NCBI GenBank assembly: GCA_028622995.1
Contig: JAJQJQ010000041.1
Location: 496,001-560,000 of the forward strand
DNA: 64,000 nucleotides
Direction: 5' to 3'
Origin: Panagrolaimus kolymaensis
Taxonomy: Eukaryota > Nematoda > Chromadorea > Rhabditida > Panagrolaimidae
Shown here: positions 12,134 through 26,800 of the stretch, one piece after another
Layout: the number at the start of each line of letters is the position of its first letter
Numbering within the stretch: position 1 is the stretch's first letter
Notes under the pieces: model-generated
Seen by the model: only the letters and a program-made list of their open reading frames with translations
What the model was told of the DNA's origin: nothing
Database searches by the model: none
Position numbers and translations under genes: made by a program

Positions 12134-14039
12134 ACATGGCCCGAGGCTTCAAGGCCACAAAAATAAAAACCTTTTGATTTTTCCAATTTAATTTGTTGAG
12201 TTTGAAACTTTTAATTTATGTTTATTTTTACGGTAGAAATAATACCAAACAATTTTTTTCATTTGTAGGCATGGCCCGAGGCTTCAAGGCCACAAAAATA
12301 AAAATATATCTTAATTTTGCCATATTCATTTGTTGAGTTTGAAACTTTAAATTTATGTTTATTTTTACGGCAGAAATAATACCAAACAATTTTTTTCATT
12401 TGTAGGCATGGCCCGAGGCTTCAAGGCCACAAAAATAAAAATATATCTTAATTTTGCCATATTCATTTGTTGAGTTTGAAACTTTAAATTTATGTTTATT
12501 TTTACGGCAGAAATAATACCAAACAATTTTTTTCATTTGTAGGCATGGCCCGAGGCTTCAAGGCCACAAAAATAAAAACCTTTTGATTTTTCCAATTTAA
12601 TTTGTTGAGTTTGAAACTTTTAATTTATGTTTATTTTTACGGCAGAAATAATACCAAACAATTTTTTTCATTTGTAGGCATGGCCCGAGGCTTCAAGGCC
12701 ACAAAAATAAAAATATATCTTAATTTTGCCATATTCATTTGTTGAGTTTGAAACTTTAAATTTATGTTTATTTTTACGGCAGAAATAATACCAAACAATT
12801 TTTTTCATTTGTAGGCATGGCCCGAGGCTTCAAGGCCACAAAAATAAAAATATATCTTAATTTTGCCATATTCATTTGTTGAGTTTGAAACTTTTAATTT
12901 ATGTTTATTTTTACGGCAGAAATAATACCAAACAATTTTTTTCATTTGTAGGCATGGCCCGAGGCTTCAAGGCCACAAAAATAAAAATATATCTTAATTT
13001 TGCCATATTCATTTGTTGAGTTTGAAACTTTTAATTTATGTTTATTTTTACGGCAGAAATAATACCAAACAATTTTTTTCATTTGTAGGCATGGCCCGAG
13101 GCTTCAAGGCCACAAAAATAAAAATATATCTTAATTTTGCCATATTCATTTGTTGAGTTTGAAACTTTAAATTTATGTTTATTTTTACGGCAGAAATAAT
13201 ACCAAACAATTTTTTTCATTTGTAGGCATGGCCCGAGGCTTCAAGGCCACAAAAATAAAAACCTTTTGATTTTTCCAATTTAATTTGTTGAGTTTGAAAC
13301 TTTTAATTTATGTTTATTTTTACGGCAGAAATAATACCAAACAATTTTTTTCATTTGTAGGCATGGTCCGAGGCTTCAAGGCAACAAAAATAAAAACCTT
13401 TTGATTTTTCCAATTTAATTTGTTGAGTTTGAAACTTTTAATTTATGTTTATTTTTACGGCAGAAATAATACCAAACAATTTTTTTCATTTGTAGGCATG
13501 GCCCGAGGCTTCAAGGCCACAAAAATAAAAACCTTTTGATTTTTCCAATTTAATTTGTTGAGTTTGAAACTTTTAATTTATGTTTATTTTTACTGCAGAA
13601 ATAATACCAAACAATTTTTTTCATTTGTAGGCATGGCCCGAGGCTTCAAGGCCACAAAAATAAAAATATATCTTAATTTTGCCATATTCATTTGTTGAGT
13701 TTGAAACATTTAATTTATGTTTATTTTTACGGCAGAAATAATACCAAACAATTTTTTTCATTTGTAGGCATGGCCCGAGGCTTCAAGGCCACAAAAATAA
13801 AAACCTTTTGATTTTTCCAATTTAATTTGTTGAGTTTGAAACTTTTAATTTATGTTTATTTTTACGGCAGAAATAATACCAAACAATTTTTTTCATTTGT
13901 AGGCATGGCCCGAGGCTTCAAGGCCACAAAAATAAAAATATATCTTAATTTTGCCATATTCATTTGTTGAGTTTGAAACTTTAAATTTATGTTTATTTTT
14001 ACGGCAGAAATAATACCAAACAATTTTTTTCATTTGTAG
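12134..14039 (+). repeat. First copy of a 14-monomer segment duplicated at 15132-17309
   Basis: Markers pair this segment with 15132-17309. The rare cggtagaaat occurs in B copies 12134 and 15132 (shift 2998). The ggtccgag B copy at 13361 pairs with 16631, and the gaaacatttaa A copy at 13631 pairs with 16901 (both shift 3270). The shift changes by 272 bp because the second copy has one extra A plus one extra B between the marker groups. The B copy at 12134 itself has the acatgg head seen in the 1-6 kb region. Confidence 0.85.
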
Positions 14040-15131
14040 GCATGGTCCGAGGCTTCAAGGCAACAAAAATAAAAACCTTTTGATTTTTCCAATTTAATTT
14101 GTTGAGTTTGAAACTTTTAATTTATGTTTATTTTTACGGCAGAAATAATACCAAACAATTTTTTTCATTTGTAGGCATGGTCCGAGGCTTCAAGGCAACA
14201 AAAATAAAAACCTTTTGATTTTTCCAATTTAATTTGTTGAGTTTGAAACTTTTAATTTATGTTTATTTTTACGGCAGAAATAATACCAAACAATTTTTTT
14301 CATTTGTAGGCATGGCCCGAGGCTTCAAGGCCACAAAAATAAAAATATATCTTAATTTTGCCATATTCATTTGTTGAGTTGGAAACTTTAAATTTATGTT
14401 TATTTTTACGGCAGAAATAATACCAAACAATTTTTTTCATTTGTAGGCATGGCCCGAGGCTTCAAGGCCACAAAAATAAAAATATATCTTAATTTTGCCA
14501 TATTCATTTGTTGAGTTTGAAACTTTAAATTTATGTTTATTTTTACGGCAGAAATAATACCAAACAATTTTTTTCATTTGTAGGCATAGCCCGAGGCTTC
14601 AAGGCCACAAAAATAAAAATATATCTTAATTTTGCCATATTCATTTGTTGAGTTTGAAACTTTTAATTTATGTTTATTTTTACGGCAGAAATAATACCAA
14701 ACAATTTTTTTCATTTGTAGGCATGGCCCGAGGCTTCAAGGCCACAAAAATAAAAATATATCTTAATTTTGCCATATTCATTTGTTGAGTTTGAAACTTT
14801 TAATTTATGTTTATTTTTACGGCAGAAATAATACCAAACAATTTTTTTCATTTGTAGGCATGGCCCGAGGCTTCAAGGCCACAAAAATAAAAATATATCT
14901 TAATTTTGCCATATTCATTTGTTGAGTTTGAAACTTTAAATTTATGTTTATTTTTACGGCAGAAATAATACCAAACAATTTTTTTCATTTGTAGGCATGG
15001 CCCGAGGCTTCAAGGCCACAAAAATAAAAATATATCTTAATTTTGCCATATTCATTTGTTGAGTTTGAAACTTTAAATTTATGTTTATTTTTACGGCAGA
15101 AATAATACCAAACAATTTTTTTCATTTGTAG
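14040..15131 (+). repeat. Bt doublet and run of six A monomers
   Basis: Two consecutive Bt copies (ggtccgag with ggcaacaa) stand at 14040 and 14175, the only adjacent pair in the window. Six A copies follow. The A at 14310 has a private gagttggaaac and the A at 14584 carries the gcatagccc head shared with copies at 8.4-10.9 kb. The stretch separates the two related segments 12134-14039 and 15132-17309. Confidence 0.86.
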
Positions 15132-17309
15132 GCATGGCCCGAGGCTTCAAGGCCACAAAAATAAAAACCTTTTGATTTTTCCAATTTAATTTGTTGAGTT
15201 TGAAACTTTTAATTTATGTTTATTTTTACGGTAGAAATAATACCAAACAATTTTTTTCATTTGTAGGCATGGCCCGAGGCTTCAAGGCCACAAAAATAAA
15301 AATATATCTTAATTTTGCCATATTCATTTGTTGAGTTTGAAACTTTAAATTTATGTTTATTTTTACGGCAGAAATAATACCAAACAATTTTTTTCATTTG
15401 TAGGCATGGCCCGAGGCTTCAAGGCCACAAAAATAAAAATATATCTTAATTTTGCCATATTCATTTGTTGAGTTTGAAACTTTAAATTTATGTTTATTTT
15501 TACGGCAGAAATAATACCAAACAATTTTTTTCATTTGTAGGCATGGCCCGAGGCTTCAAGGCCACAAAAATAAAAACCTTTTGATTTTTCCAATTTAATT
15601 TGTTGAGTTTGAAACTTTTAATTTATGTTTATTTTTACGGCAGAAATAATACCAAACAATTTTTTTCATTTGTAGGCATGGCCCGAGGCTTCAAGGCCAC
15701 AAAAATAAAAATATATCTTAATTTTGCCATATTCATTTGTTGAGTTTGAAACTTTAAATTTATGTTTATTTTTACGGCAGAAATAATACCAAACAATTTT
15801 TTTCATTTGTAGGCATGGCCCGAGGCTTCAAGGCCACAAAAATAAAAATATATCTTAATTTTGCCATATTCATTTGTTGAGTTTGAAACTTTAAATTTAT
15901 GTTTATTTTTACGGCAGAAATAATACCAAACAATTTTTTTCATTTGTAGGCATGGCCCGAGGCTTCAAGGCCACAAAAATAAAAACCTTTTGATTTTTCC
16001 AATTTAATTTGTTGAGTTTGAAACTTTTAATTTATGTTTATTTTTACGGCAGAAATAATACCAAACAATTTTTTTCATTTGTAGGCATGGCCCGAGGCTT
16101 CAAGGCCACAAAAATAAAAATATATCTTAATTTTGCCATATTCATTTGTTGAGTTTGAAACTTTTAATTTATGTTTATTTTTACGGCAGAAATAATACCA
16201 AACAATTTTTTTCATTTGTAGGCATGGCCCGAGGCTTCAAGGCCACAAAAATAAAAATATATCTTAATTTTGCCATATTCATTTGTTGAGTTTGAAACTT
16301 TTAATTTATGTTTATTTTTACGGCAGAAATAATACCAAACAATTTTTTTCATTTGTAGGCATGGCCCGAGGCTTCAAGGCCACAAAAATAAAAATATATC
16401 TTAATTTTGCCATATTCATTTGTTGAGTTTGAAACTTTAAATTTATGTTTATTTTTACGGCAGAAATAATACCAAACAATTTTTTTCATTTGTAGGCATG
16501 GCCCGAGGCTTCAAGGCCACAAAAATAAAAACCTTTTGATTTTTCCAATTTAATTTGTTGAGTTTGAAACTTTTAATTTATGTTTATTTTTACGGCAGAA
16601 ATAATACCAAACAATTTTTTTCATTTGTAGGCATGGTCCGAGGCTTCAAGGCAACAAAAATAAAAACCTTTTGATTTTTCCAATTTAATTTGTTGAGTTT
16701 GAAACTTTTAATTTATGTTTATTTTTACGGCAGAAATAATACCAAACAATTTTTTTCATTTGTAGGCATGGCCCGAGGCTTCAAGGCCACAAAAATAAAA
16801 ACCTTTTGATTTTTCCAATTTAATTTGTTGAGTTTGAAACTTTTAATTTATGTTTATTTTTACGGCAGAAATAATACCAAACAATTTTTTTCATTTGTAG
16901 GCATGGCCCGAGGCTTCAAGGCCACAAAAATAAAAATATATCTTAATTTTGCCATATTCATTTGTTGAGTTTGAAACATTTAATTTATGTTTATTTTTAC
17001 GGCAGAAATAATACCAAACAATTTTTTTCATTTGTAGGCATGGCCCGAGGCTTCAAGGCCACAAAAATAAAAACCTTTTGATTTTTCCAATTTAATTTGT
17101 TGAGTTTGAAACTTTTAATTTATGTTTATTTTTACGGCAGAAATAATACCAAACAATTTTTTTCATTTGTAGGCATGGCCCGAGGCTTCAAGGCCACAAA
17201 AATAAAAATATATCTTAATTTTGCCATATTCATTTGTTGAGTTTGAAACTTTAAATTTATGTTTATTTTTACGGCAGAAATAATACCAAACAATTTTTTT
17301 CATTTGTAG
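15132..17309 (+). repeat. Second copy of the 14-monomer segment, expanded to 16 monomers
   Basis: This segment is homologous to 12134-14039, with the same markers in order: cggtagaaat, three A copies (cttttaat, cttttaat, ctttaaat), B, Bt, B, then the A with gaaacatttaa. It is 272 bp longer by one A and one B. Homology stops at 17310, where this copy has A and the other has Bt. Confidence 0.84.
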
Positions 17310-20300
17310 GCATGGCCCGAGGCTTCAAGGCCACAAAAATAAAAATATATCTTAATTTTGCCATATTCATTTGTTGAGTTTGAAACTTTAAATTTATGTT
17401 TATTTTTACGGCAGAAATAATACCAAACAATTTTTTTCATTTGTAGGCATGGCCCGAGGCTTCAAGGCCACAAAAATAAAAACCTTTTGATTTTTCCAAT
17501 TTAATTTGTTGAGTTTGAAACTTTTAATTTATGTTTATTTTTACGGCAGAAATAATACCAAACAATTTTTTTCATTTGTAGGCATGGCCCGAGACTTCAA
17601 GGCCACAAAAATAAAAATATATCTTAATTTTGCCATATTCATTTGTTGAGTTTGAAACTTTAAATTTATGTTTATTTTTACGGCAGAAATAATACCAAAC
17701 AATTTTTTTCATTTGTAGGCATGGCCCGAGGCTTCAAGGCCACAAAAATAAAAATATATCTTAATTTTGCCATATTCATTTGTTGAGTTTGAAACTTTAA
17801 ATTTATGTTTATTTTTACGGCAGAAATAATACCAAACAATTTTTTTCATTTGTAGGCATGGCCCGAGGCTTCAAGGCCACAAAAATAAAAATATATCTTA
17901 ATTTTGCCATATTCATTTGTTGAGTTTGAAACTTTAAATTTATGTTTATTTTTACGGCAGAAATAATACCAAACAATTTTTTTCATTTGTAGGCATGGCC
18001 CGAGGCTTCAAGGCCACAAAAATAAAAACCTTTTGATTTTTCCAATTTAATTTGTTGAGTTTGAAACTTTAAATTTATGTTTATTTTTACGGCAGAAATA
18101 ATACCAAACAATTTTTTTCATTTGTAGGCATGGCCCGAGGCTTCAAGGCCACAAAAATAAAAATATATCTTAATTTTGCCATATTCATTTGTTGAGTTTG
18201 AAACTTTAAATTTATGTTTATTTTTACGGCAGAAATAATACCAAACAATTTTTTTCATTTGTAGGCATGGCCCGAGGCTTCAAGGCCACAAAAATAAAAA
18301 TATATCTTAATTTTGCCATATTCATTTGTTGAGTTTGAAACTTTAAATTTATGTTTATTTTTACGGCAGAAATAATACCAAACAATTTTTTTCATTTGTA
18401 GGCATGGCCCGAGGCTTCAAGGCCACAAAAATAAAAATATATCTTAATTTTGCCATATTCATTTGTTGAGTTTGAAACTTTAAATTTATGTTTATTTTTA
18501 CGGCAGAAATAATACCAAACAATTTTTTTCATTTGTAGGCATGGCCCGAGGCTTCAAGGCCACAAAAATAAAAATATATCTTAATTTTGCCATATTCATT
18601 TGTTGAGTTTGAAACTTTAAATTTATGTTTATTTTTACGGCAGAAATAATACCAAACAATTTTTTTCATTTGTAGGCATGGCCCGAGGCTTCAAGGCCAC
18701 AAAAATAAAAACCTTTTGATTTTTCCAATTTAATTTGTTGAGTTTGAAACTTTAAATTTATGTTTATTTTTACGGCAGAAATAATACCAAACAATTTTTT
18801 TCATTTGTAGGCATGGCCCGAGGCTTCAAGGCCACAAAAATAAAAACCTTTTGATTTTTCCAATTTAATTTGTTGAGTTTGAAACTTTTAATTTATGTTT
18901 ATTTTTACGGCAGAAATAATACCAAACAATTTTTTTCATTTGTAGGCATGGTCCGAGGCTTCAAGGCAACAAAAATAAAAACCTTTTGATTTTTCCAATT
19001 TAATTTGTTGAGTTTGAAACTTTTAATTTATGTTTATTTTTACGGCAGAAATAATACCAAACAATTTTTTTCATTTGTAGGCATGGCCCGAGGCTTCAAG
19101 GCCACAAAAATAAAAACCTTTTGATTTTTCCAATTTAATTTGTTGAGTTTGAAACTTTTAATTTATGTTTATTTTTACGGCAGAAATAATACCAAACAAT
19201 TTTTTTCATTTGTAGGCATGGCCCGAGGCTTCAAGGCCACAAAAATAAAAATATATCTTAATTTTGCCATATTCATTTGTTGAGTTTGAAACTTTAAATT
19301 TATGTTTATTTTTACGGCAGAAATAATACCAAACAATTTTTTTCATTTGTAGGCATGGCCCGAGGCTTCAAGGCCACAAAAATAAAAATATATCTTAATT
19401 TTGCCATATTCATTTGTTGAGTTTGAAACTTTAAATTTATGTTTATTTTTACGGCAGAAATAATACCAAACAATTTTTTTCATTTGTAGGCATGGCCCGA
19501 GGCTTCAAGGCCACAAAAATAAAAACCTTTTGATTTTTCCAATTTAATTTGTTGAGTTTGAAACTTTTAATTTATGTTTATTTTTACGGCAGAAATAATA
19601 CCAAACAATTTTTTTCATTTGTAGGCATGGCCCGAGGCTTCAAGGCCACAAAAATAAAAACCTTTTGATTTTTCCAATTTAATTTGTTGAGTTTGAAACT
19701 TTTAATTTATGTTTATTTTTACGGCAGAAATAATACCAAACAATTTTTTTCATTTGTAGGCATGGCCCGAGGCTTCAAGGCCACAAAAATAAAAATATAT
19801 CTTAATTTTGCCATATTCATTTGTTGAGTTTGAAACATTTAATTTATGTTTATTTTTACGGCAGAAATAATACCAAACAATTTTTTTCATTTGTAGGCAT
19901 GGCCCGAGGCTTCAAGGCCACAAAAATAAAAACCTTTTGATTTTTCCAATTTAATTTGTTGAGTTTGAAACTTTTAATTTATGTTTATTTTTACGGCAGA
20001 AATAATACCAAACAATTTTTTTCATTTGTAGGCATGGCCCGAGGCTTCAAGGCCACAAAAATAAAAATATATCTTAATTTTGCCATATTCATTTGTTGAG
20101 TTTGAAACTTTTAATTTATGTTTATTTTTACGGCAGAAATAATACCAAACAATTTTTTTCATTTGTAGGCATGGCCCGAGGCTTCAAGGCCACAAAAATA
20201 AAAATATATCTTAATTTTGCCATATTCATTTGTTGAGTTTGAAACTTTAAATTTATGTTTATTTTTACGGCAGAAATAATACCAAACAATTTTTTTCATT

Positions 20301-20851
20301 TGTAGGCATAACCCGAGGCTTCAAGGCCACAAAAATAAAAACCTTTTGATTTTTCCAATTTAATTTGTTGAGTTTGAAACTTTTAATTTATGTTTATTTT
20401 TACGGCAGAAATAATACCAAACAATTTTTTTCATTTGTAGGCATGGCCCGAGGCTTCAAGGCCACAAAAATAAAAATATATCTTAATTTTGCCATATTCA
20501 TTTGTTGAGTTTGAAACTTTAAATTTATGTTTATTTTTACGGCAGAAATAATACCAAACAATTTTTTTCATTTGTAGGCATGGCCCGAGGCTTCAAGGCC
20601 ACAAAAATAAAAATATATCTTAATTTTGCCATATTCATTTGTTGAGTTTGAAACTTTAAATTTATGTTTATTTTTACGGCAGAAATAATACCAAACAATT
20701 TTTTTCATTTGTAGGCATGGCCCGAGGCTTCAAGGCCACAAAAATAAAAATATATCTTAATTTTGCCATATTCATTTGTTGAGTTTGAAACTTTAAATTT
20801 ATGTTTATTTTTACGGCAGAAATAATACCAAACAATTTTTTTCATTTGTAG
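17310..20851 (+). repeat. Mixed A/B stretch with one Bt copy and one B-Bt-B cluster
   Basis: Mostly ctttaaat-type A copies with B copies at intervals. The cluster B-B-Bt-B occupies 18676-19215. Two B copies, at 17993 and 18676, carry ctttaaattt, which is normally an A-copy feature. The A at 17582 has ccgagact and the B at 20306 has the head gcataaccc. The gaaacatttaa variant occurs at 19760. I see no exact tandem higher-order unit here. Confidence 0.86.
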
Positions 20852-23800
20852 GCATGGCCCGAGGCTTCAAGGCCACAAAAATAAAAACCTTTTGATTTTT
20901 CCAATTTAATTTGTTGAGTTTGAAACTTTTAATTTATGTTTATTTTTACGGCAGAAATAATACCAAACAATTTTTTTCATTTGTAGGCATGGCCCGAGGC
21001 TTCAAGGCCACAAAAATAAAAATATATCTTAATTTTGCCATATTCATTTGTTGAGTTTGAAACTTTAAATTTATGTTTATTTTAACTGCAGAAATAATAC
21101 CAAACAATTTTTTTCATTTGTAGGCATGGCCCGAGGCTTCAAGGCCACAAAAATAAAAATATATCTTAATTTTGCCATATTCATTTGTTGAGTTTGAAAC
21201 TTTAAATTTATGTTTATTTTTACGGCAGAAATAATACCAAACAATTTTTTTCATTTGTAGGCATGGCCCGAGGCTTCAAGGCCACAAAAATAAAAATATA
21301 TCTTAATTTTGCCATATTCATTTGTTGAGTTTGAAACTTTAAATTTATGTTTATTTTTACGGCAGAAATAATACCAAACAATTTTTTTCATTTGTAGGCA
21401 TGGCCCGAGGCTTCAAGGCCACAAAAATAAAAACCTTTTGATTTTTCCAATTTAATTTGTTGAGTTTGAAACTTTTAATTTATGTTTATTTTTACGGCAG
21501 AAATAATACCAAACAATTTTTTTCATTTGTAGGCATGGCCCGAGGCTTCAAGGCCACAAAAATAAAAACCTTTTGATTTTTCCAATTTAATTTGTTGAGT
21601 TTGAAACTTTTAATTTATGTTTATTTTTACGGCAGAAATAATACCAAACAATTTTTTTCATTTGTAGGCATGGTCCGAGGCTTCAAGGCAACAAAAATAA
21701 AAACCTTTTGATTTTTCCAATTTAATTTGTTGAGTTTGAAACTTTTAATTTATGTTTATTTTTACGGCAGAAATAATACCAAACAATTTTTTTCATTTGT
21801 AGGCATGGCCCGAGGCTTCAAGGCCACAAAAATAAAAATATATCTTAATTTTGCCATATTCATTTGTTGAGTTTGAAACTTTAAATTTATGTTTATTTTT
21901 ACGGCAGAAATAATACCAAACAATTTTTTTCATTTGTAGGCATGGCCCGAGGCTTCAAGGCCACAAAAATAAAAATATATCTTAATTTTGCCATATTCAT
22001 TTGTTGAGTTTGAAACTTTTAATTTATGTTTATTTTTACGGCAGAAATAATACCAAACAATTTTTTTCATTTGTAGGCATGGCCCGAGGCTTCAAGGCCA
22101 CAAAAATAAAAATATATCTTAATTTTGCCATATTCATTTGTTGAGTTTGAAACTTTAAATTTATGTTTATTTTTACGGCAGAAATAATACCAAACAATTT
22201 TTTTCATTTGTAGGCATGGCCCGAGGCTTCAAGGCCACAAAAATAAAAACCTTTTGATTTTTCCAATTTAATTTGTTGAGTTTGAAACTTTTAATTTATG
22301 TTTATTTTTACGGCAGAAATAATACCAAACAATTTTTTTCATTTGTAGGCATGGCCCGAGGCTTCAAGGCCACAAAAATAAAAATATATCTTAATTTTGC
22401 CATATTCATTTGTTGAGTTTGAAACTTTTAATTTATGTTTATTTTTACGGCAGAAATAATACCAAACAATTTTTTTCATTTGTAGGCATGGCCCGAGGCT
22501 TCAAGGCCACAAAAATAAAAATATATCTTAATTTTGCCATATTCATTTGTTGAGTTTGAAACTTTAAATTTATGTTTATTTTTACGGCAGAAATAATACC
22601 AAACAATTTTTTTCATTTGTAGGCATGGCCCGAGGCTTCAAGGCCACAAAAATAAAAATATATCTTAATTTTGCCATATTCATTTGTTGAGTTTGAAACT
22701 TTAAATTTATGTTTATTTTTACGGCAGAAATAATACCAAACAATTTTTTTCATTTGTAGGCATGGCCCGAGGCTTCAAGGCCACAAAAATAAAAACCTTT
22801 TGATTTTTCCAATTTAATTTGTTGAGTTTGAAACTTTTAATTTATGTTTATTTTTACGGCAGAAATAATACCAAACAATTTTTTTCATTTGTAGGCATGG
22901 CCCGAGGCTTCAAGGCCACAAAAATAAAAATATATCTTAATTTTGCCATATTCATTTGTTGAGTTTGAAACTTTAAATTTATGTTTATTTTAACTGCAGA
23001 AATAATACCAAACAATTTTTTTCATTTGTAGGCATGGCCCGAGGCTTCAAGGCCACAAAAATAAAAATATATCTTAATTTTGCCATATTCATTTGTTGAG
23101 TTTGAAACTTTAAATTTATGTTTATTTTAACTGCAGAAATAATACCAAACAATTTTTTTCATTTGTAGGCATGGCCCGAGGCTTCAAGGCCACAAAAATA
23201 AAAATATATCTTAATTTTGCCATATTCATTTGTTGAGTTTGAAACTTTAAATTTATGTTTATTTTTACGGCAGAAATAATACCAAACAATTTTTTTCATT
23301 TGTAGGCATGGCCCGAGGCTTCAAGGCCACAAAAATAAAAATATATCTTAATTTTGCCATATTCATTTGTTGAGTTTGAAACTTTAAATTTATGTTTATT
23401 TTTACGGCAGAAATAATACCAAACAATTTTTTTCATTTGTAGGCATGGCCCGAGGCTTCAAGGCCACAAAAATAAAAATATATCTTAATTTTGCCATATT
23501 CATTTGTTGAGTTTGAAACTTTAAATTTATGTTTATTTTTACGGCAGAAATAATACCAAACAATTTTTTTCATTTGTAGGCATGGCCCGAGGCTTCAAGG
23601 CCACAAAAATAAAAATATATCTTAATTTTGCCATATTCATTTGTTGAGTTTGAAACATTTAATTTATGTTTATTTTTACGGCAGAAATAATACCAAACAA
23701 TTTTTTTCATTTGTAGGCATGGCCCGAGGCTTCAAGGCCACAAAAATAAAAACCTTTTGATTTTTCCAATTTAATTTGTTGAGTTTTAAACTTTTAATTT

Positions 23801-26800
23801 ATGTTTATTTTTACGGCAGAAATAATACCAAACAATTTTTTTCATTTGTAGGCATGGCCCGAGGCTTCAAGGCCACAAAAATAAAAATATATCTTAATTT
23901 TGCCATATTCATTTGTTGAGTTTGAAACATTTAATTTATGTTTATTTTTACGGCAGAAATAATACCAAACAATTTTTTTCATTTGTAGGCATGGCCCGAG
24001 GCTTCAAGGCCACAAAAATAAAAACCTTTTGATTTTTCCAATTTAATTTGTTGAGTTTGAAACTTTTAATTTATGTTTATTTTTACGGCAGAAATAATAC
24101 CAAACAATTTTTTTCATTTGTAGGCATGGCCCGAGGCTTCAAGGCCACAAAAATAAAAATATATCTTAATTTTGCCATATTCATTTGTTGAGTTTGAAAC
24201 TTTTAATTTATGTTTATTTTTACGGCAGAAATAATACCAAACAATTTTTTTCATTTGTAGGCATGGCCCGAGGCTTCAAGGCCACAAAAATAAAAATATA
24301 TCTTAATTTTGCCATATTCATTTGTTGAGTTTGAAACTTTAAATTTATGTTTATTTTTACGGCAGAAATAATACCAAACAATTTTTTTCATTTGTAGGCA
24401 TGGCCCGAGGCTTCAAGGCCACAAAAATAAAAACCTTTTGATTTTTCCAATTTAATTTGTTGAGTTTGAAACTTTTAATTTATGTTTATTTTTACGGCAG
24501 AAATAATACCAAACAATTTTTTTCATTTGTAGGCATGGCCCGAGGCTTCAAGGCCACAAAAATAAAAATATATCTTAATTTTGCCATATTCATTTGTTGA
24601 GTTTGAAACTTTAAATTTATGTTTATTTTTACGGCAGAAATAATACCAAACAATTTTTTTCATTTGTAGGCATGGCCCGAGGCTTCAAGGCCACAAAAAT
24701 AAAAATATATCTTAATTTTGCCATATTCATTTGTTGAGTTTGAAACTTTAAATTTATGTTTATTTTTACGGCAGAAATAATACCAAACAATTTTTTTCAT
24801 TTGTAGGCATGGCCCGAGGCTTCAAGGCCACAAAAATAAAAATATATCTTAATTTTGCCATATTCATTTGTTGAGTTTGAAACTTTAAATTTATGTTTAT
24901 TTTTACGGCAGAAATAATACCAAACAATTTTTTTCATTTGTAGGCATGGCCCGAGGCTTCAAGGCCACAAAAATAAAAACCTTTTGATTTTTCCAATTTA
25001 ATTTGTTGAGTTTGAAACTTTTAATTTATGTTTATTTTTACGGCAGAAATAATACCAAACAATTTTTTTCATTTGTAGGCATGGCCCGAGGCTTCAAGGC
25101 CACAAAAATAAAAATATATCTTAATTTTGCCATATTCATTTGTTGAGTTTGAAACTTTAAATTTATGTTTATTTTAACTGCAGAAATAATACCAAACAAT
25201 TTTTTTCATTTGTAGGCATGGCCCGAGGCTTCAAGGCCACAAAAATAAAAATATATCTTAATTTTGCCATATTCATTTGTTGAGTTTGAAACTTTAAATT
25301 TATGTTTATTTTTACGGCAGAAATAATACCAAACAATTTTTTTCATTTGTAGGCATGGCCCGAGGCTTCAAGGCCACAAAAATAAAAATATATCTTAATT
25401 TTGCCATATTCATTTGTTGAGTTTGAAACTTTAAATTTATGTTTATTTTTACGGCAGAAATAATACCAAACAATTTTTTTCATTTGTAGGCATGGCCCGA
25501 GGCTTCAAGGCCACAAAAATAAAAACCTTTTGATTTTTCCAATTTAATTTGTTGAGTTTGAAACTTTTAATTTATGTTTATTTTTACGGCAGAAATAATA
25601 CCAAACAATTTTTTTCATTTGTAGGCATGGCCCGAGGCTTCAAGGCCACAAAAATAAAAACCTTTTGATTTTTCCAATTTAATTTGTTGAGTTTGAAACT
25701 TTTAATTTATGTTTATTTTTACGGCAGAAATAATACCAAACAATTTTTTTCATTTGTAGGCATGGTCCGAGGCTTCAAGGCAACAAAAATAAAAACCTTT
25801 TGATTTTTCCAATTTAATTTGTTGAGTTTGAAACTTTTAATTTATGTTTATTTTTACGGCAGAAATAATACCAAACAATTTTTTTCATTTGTAGGCATGG
25901 CCCGAGGCTTCAAGGCCACAAAAATAAAAATATATCTTAATTTTGCCATATTCATTTGTTGAGTTTGAAACTTTAAATTTATGTTTATTTTTACGGCAGA
26001 AATAATACCAAACAATTTTTTTCATTTGTAGGCATGGCCCGAGGCTTCAAGGCCACAAAAATAAAAACCTTTTGATTTTTCCAATTTAATTTGTTGAGTT
26101 TGAAACTTTTAATTTATGTTTATTTTTACGGCAGAAATAATACCAAACAATTTTTTTCATTTGTAGGCATGGCCCGAGGCTTCAAGGCCACAAAAATAAA
26201 AATATATCTTAATTTTGCCATATTCATTTGTTGAGTTTGAAACTTTAAATTTATGTTTATTTTTACGGCAGAAATAATACCAAACAATTTTTTTCATTTG
26301 TAGGCATGGCCCGAGGCTTCAAGGCCACAAAAATAAAAACCTTTTGATTTTTCCAATTTAATTTGTTGAGTTTGAAACTTTTAATTTATGTTTATTTTTA
26401 CGGCAGAAATAATACCAAACAATTTTTTTCATTTGTAGGCATGGCCCGAGGCTTCAAGGCCACAAAAATAAAAATATATCTTAATTTTGCCATATTCATT
26501 TGTTGAGTTTGAAACTTTAAATTTATGTTTATTTTTACGGCAGAAATAATACCAAACAATTTTTTTCATTTGTAGGCATGGCCCGAGGCTTCAAGGCCAC
26601 AAAAATAAAAATATATCTTAATTTTGCCATATTCATTTGTTGAGTTTGAAACTTTAAATTTATGTTTATTTTTACGGCAGAAATAATACCAAACAATTTT
26701 TTTCATTTGTAGGCATGGCCCGAGGCTTCAAGGCCACAAAAATAAAAATATATCTTAATTTTGCCATATTCATTTGTTGAGTTTGAAACTTTAAATTTAT

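Noticed and set aside
12134..12134. Compensatory pairing of the two Bt head changes (ggtccgag and ggcaacaa)
   Set aside because: The changes always occur together, but they do not restore pairing in the inverted repeat; joint descent from one founder B copy explains the linkage.
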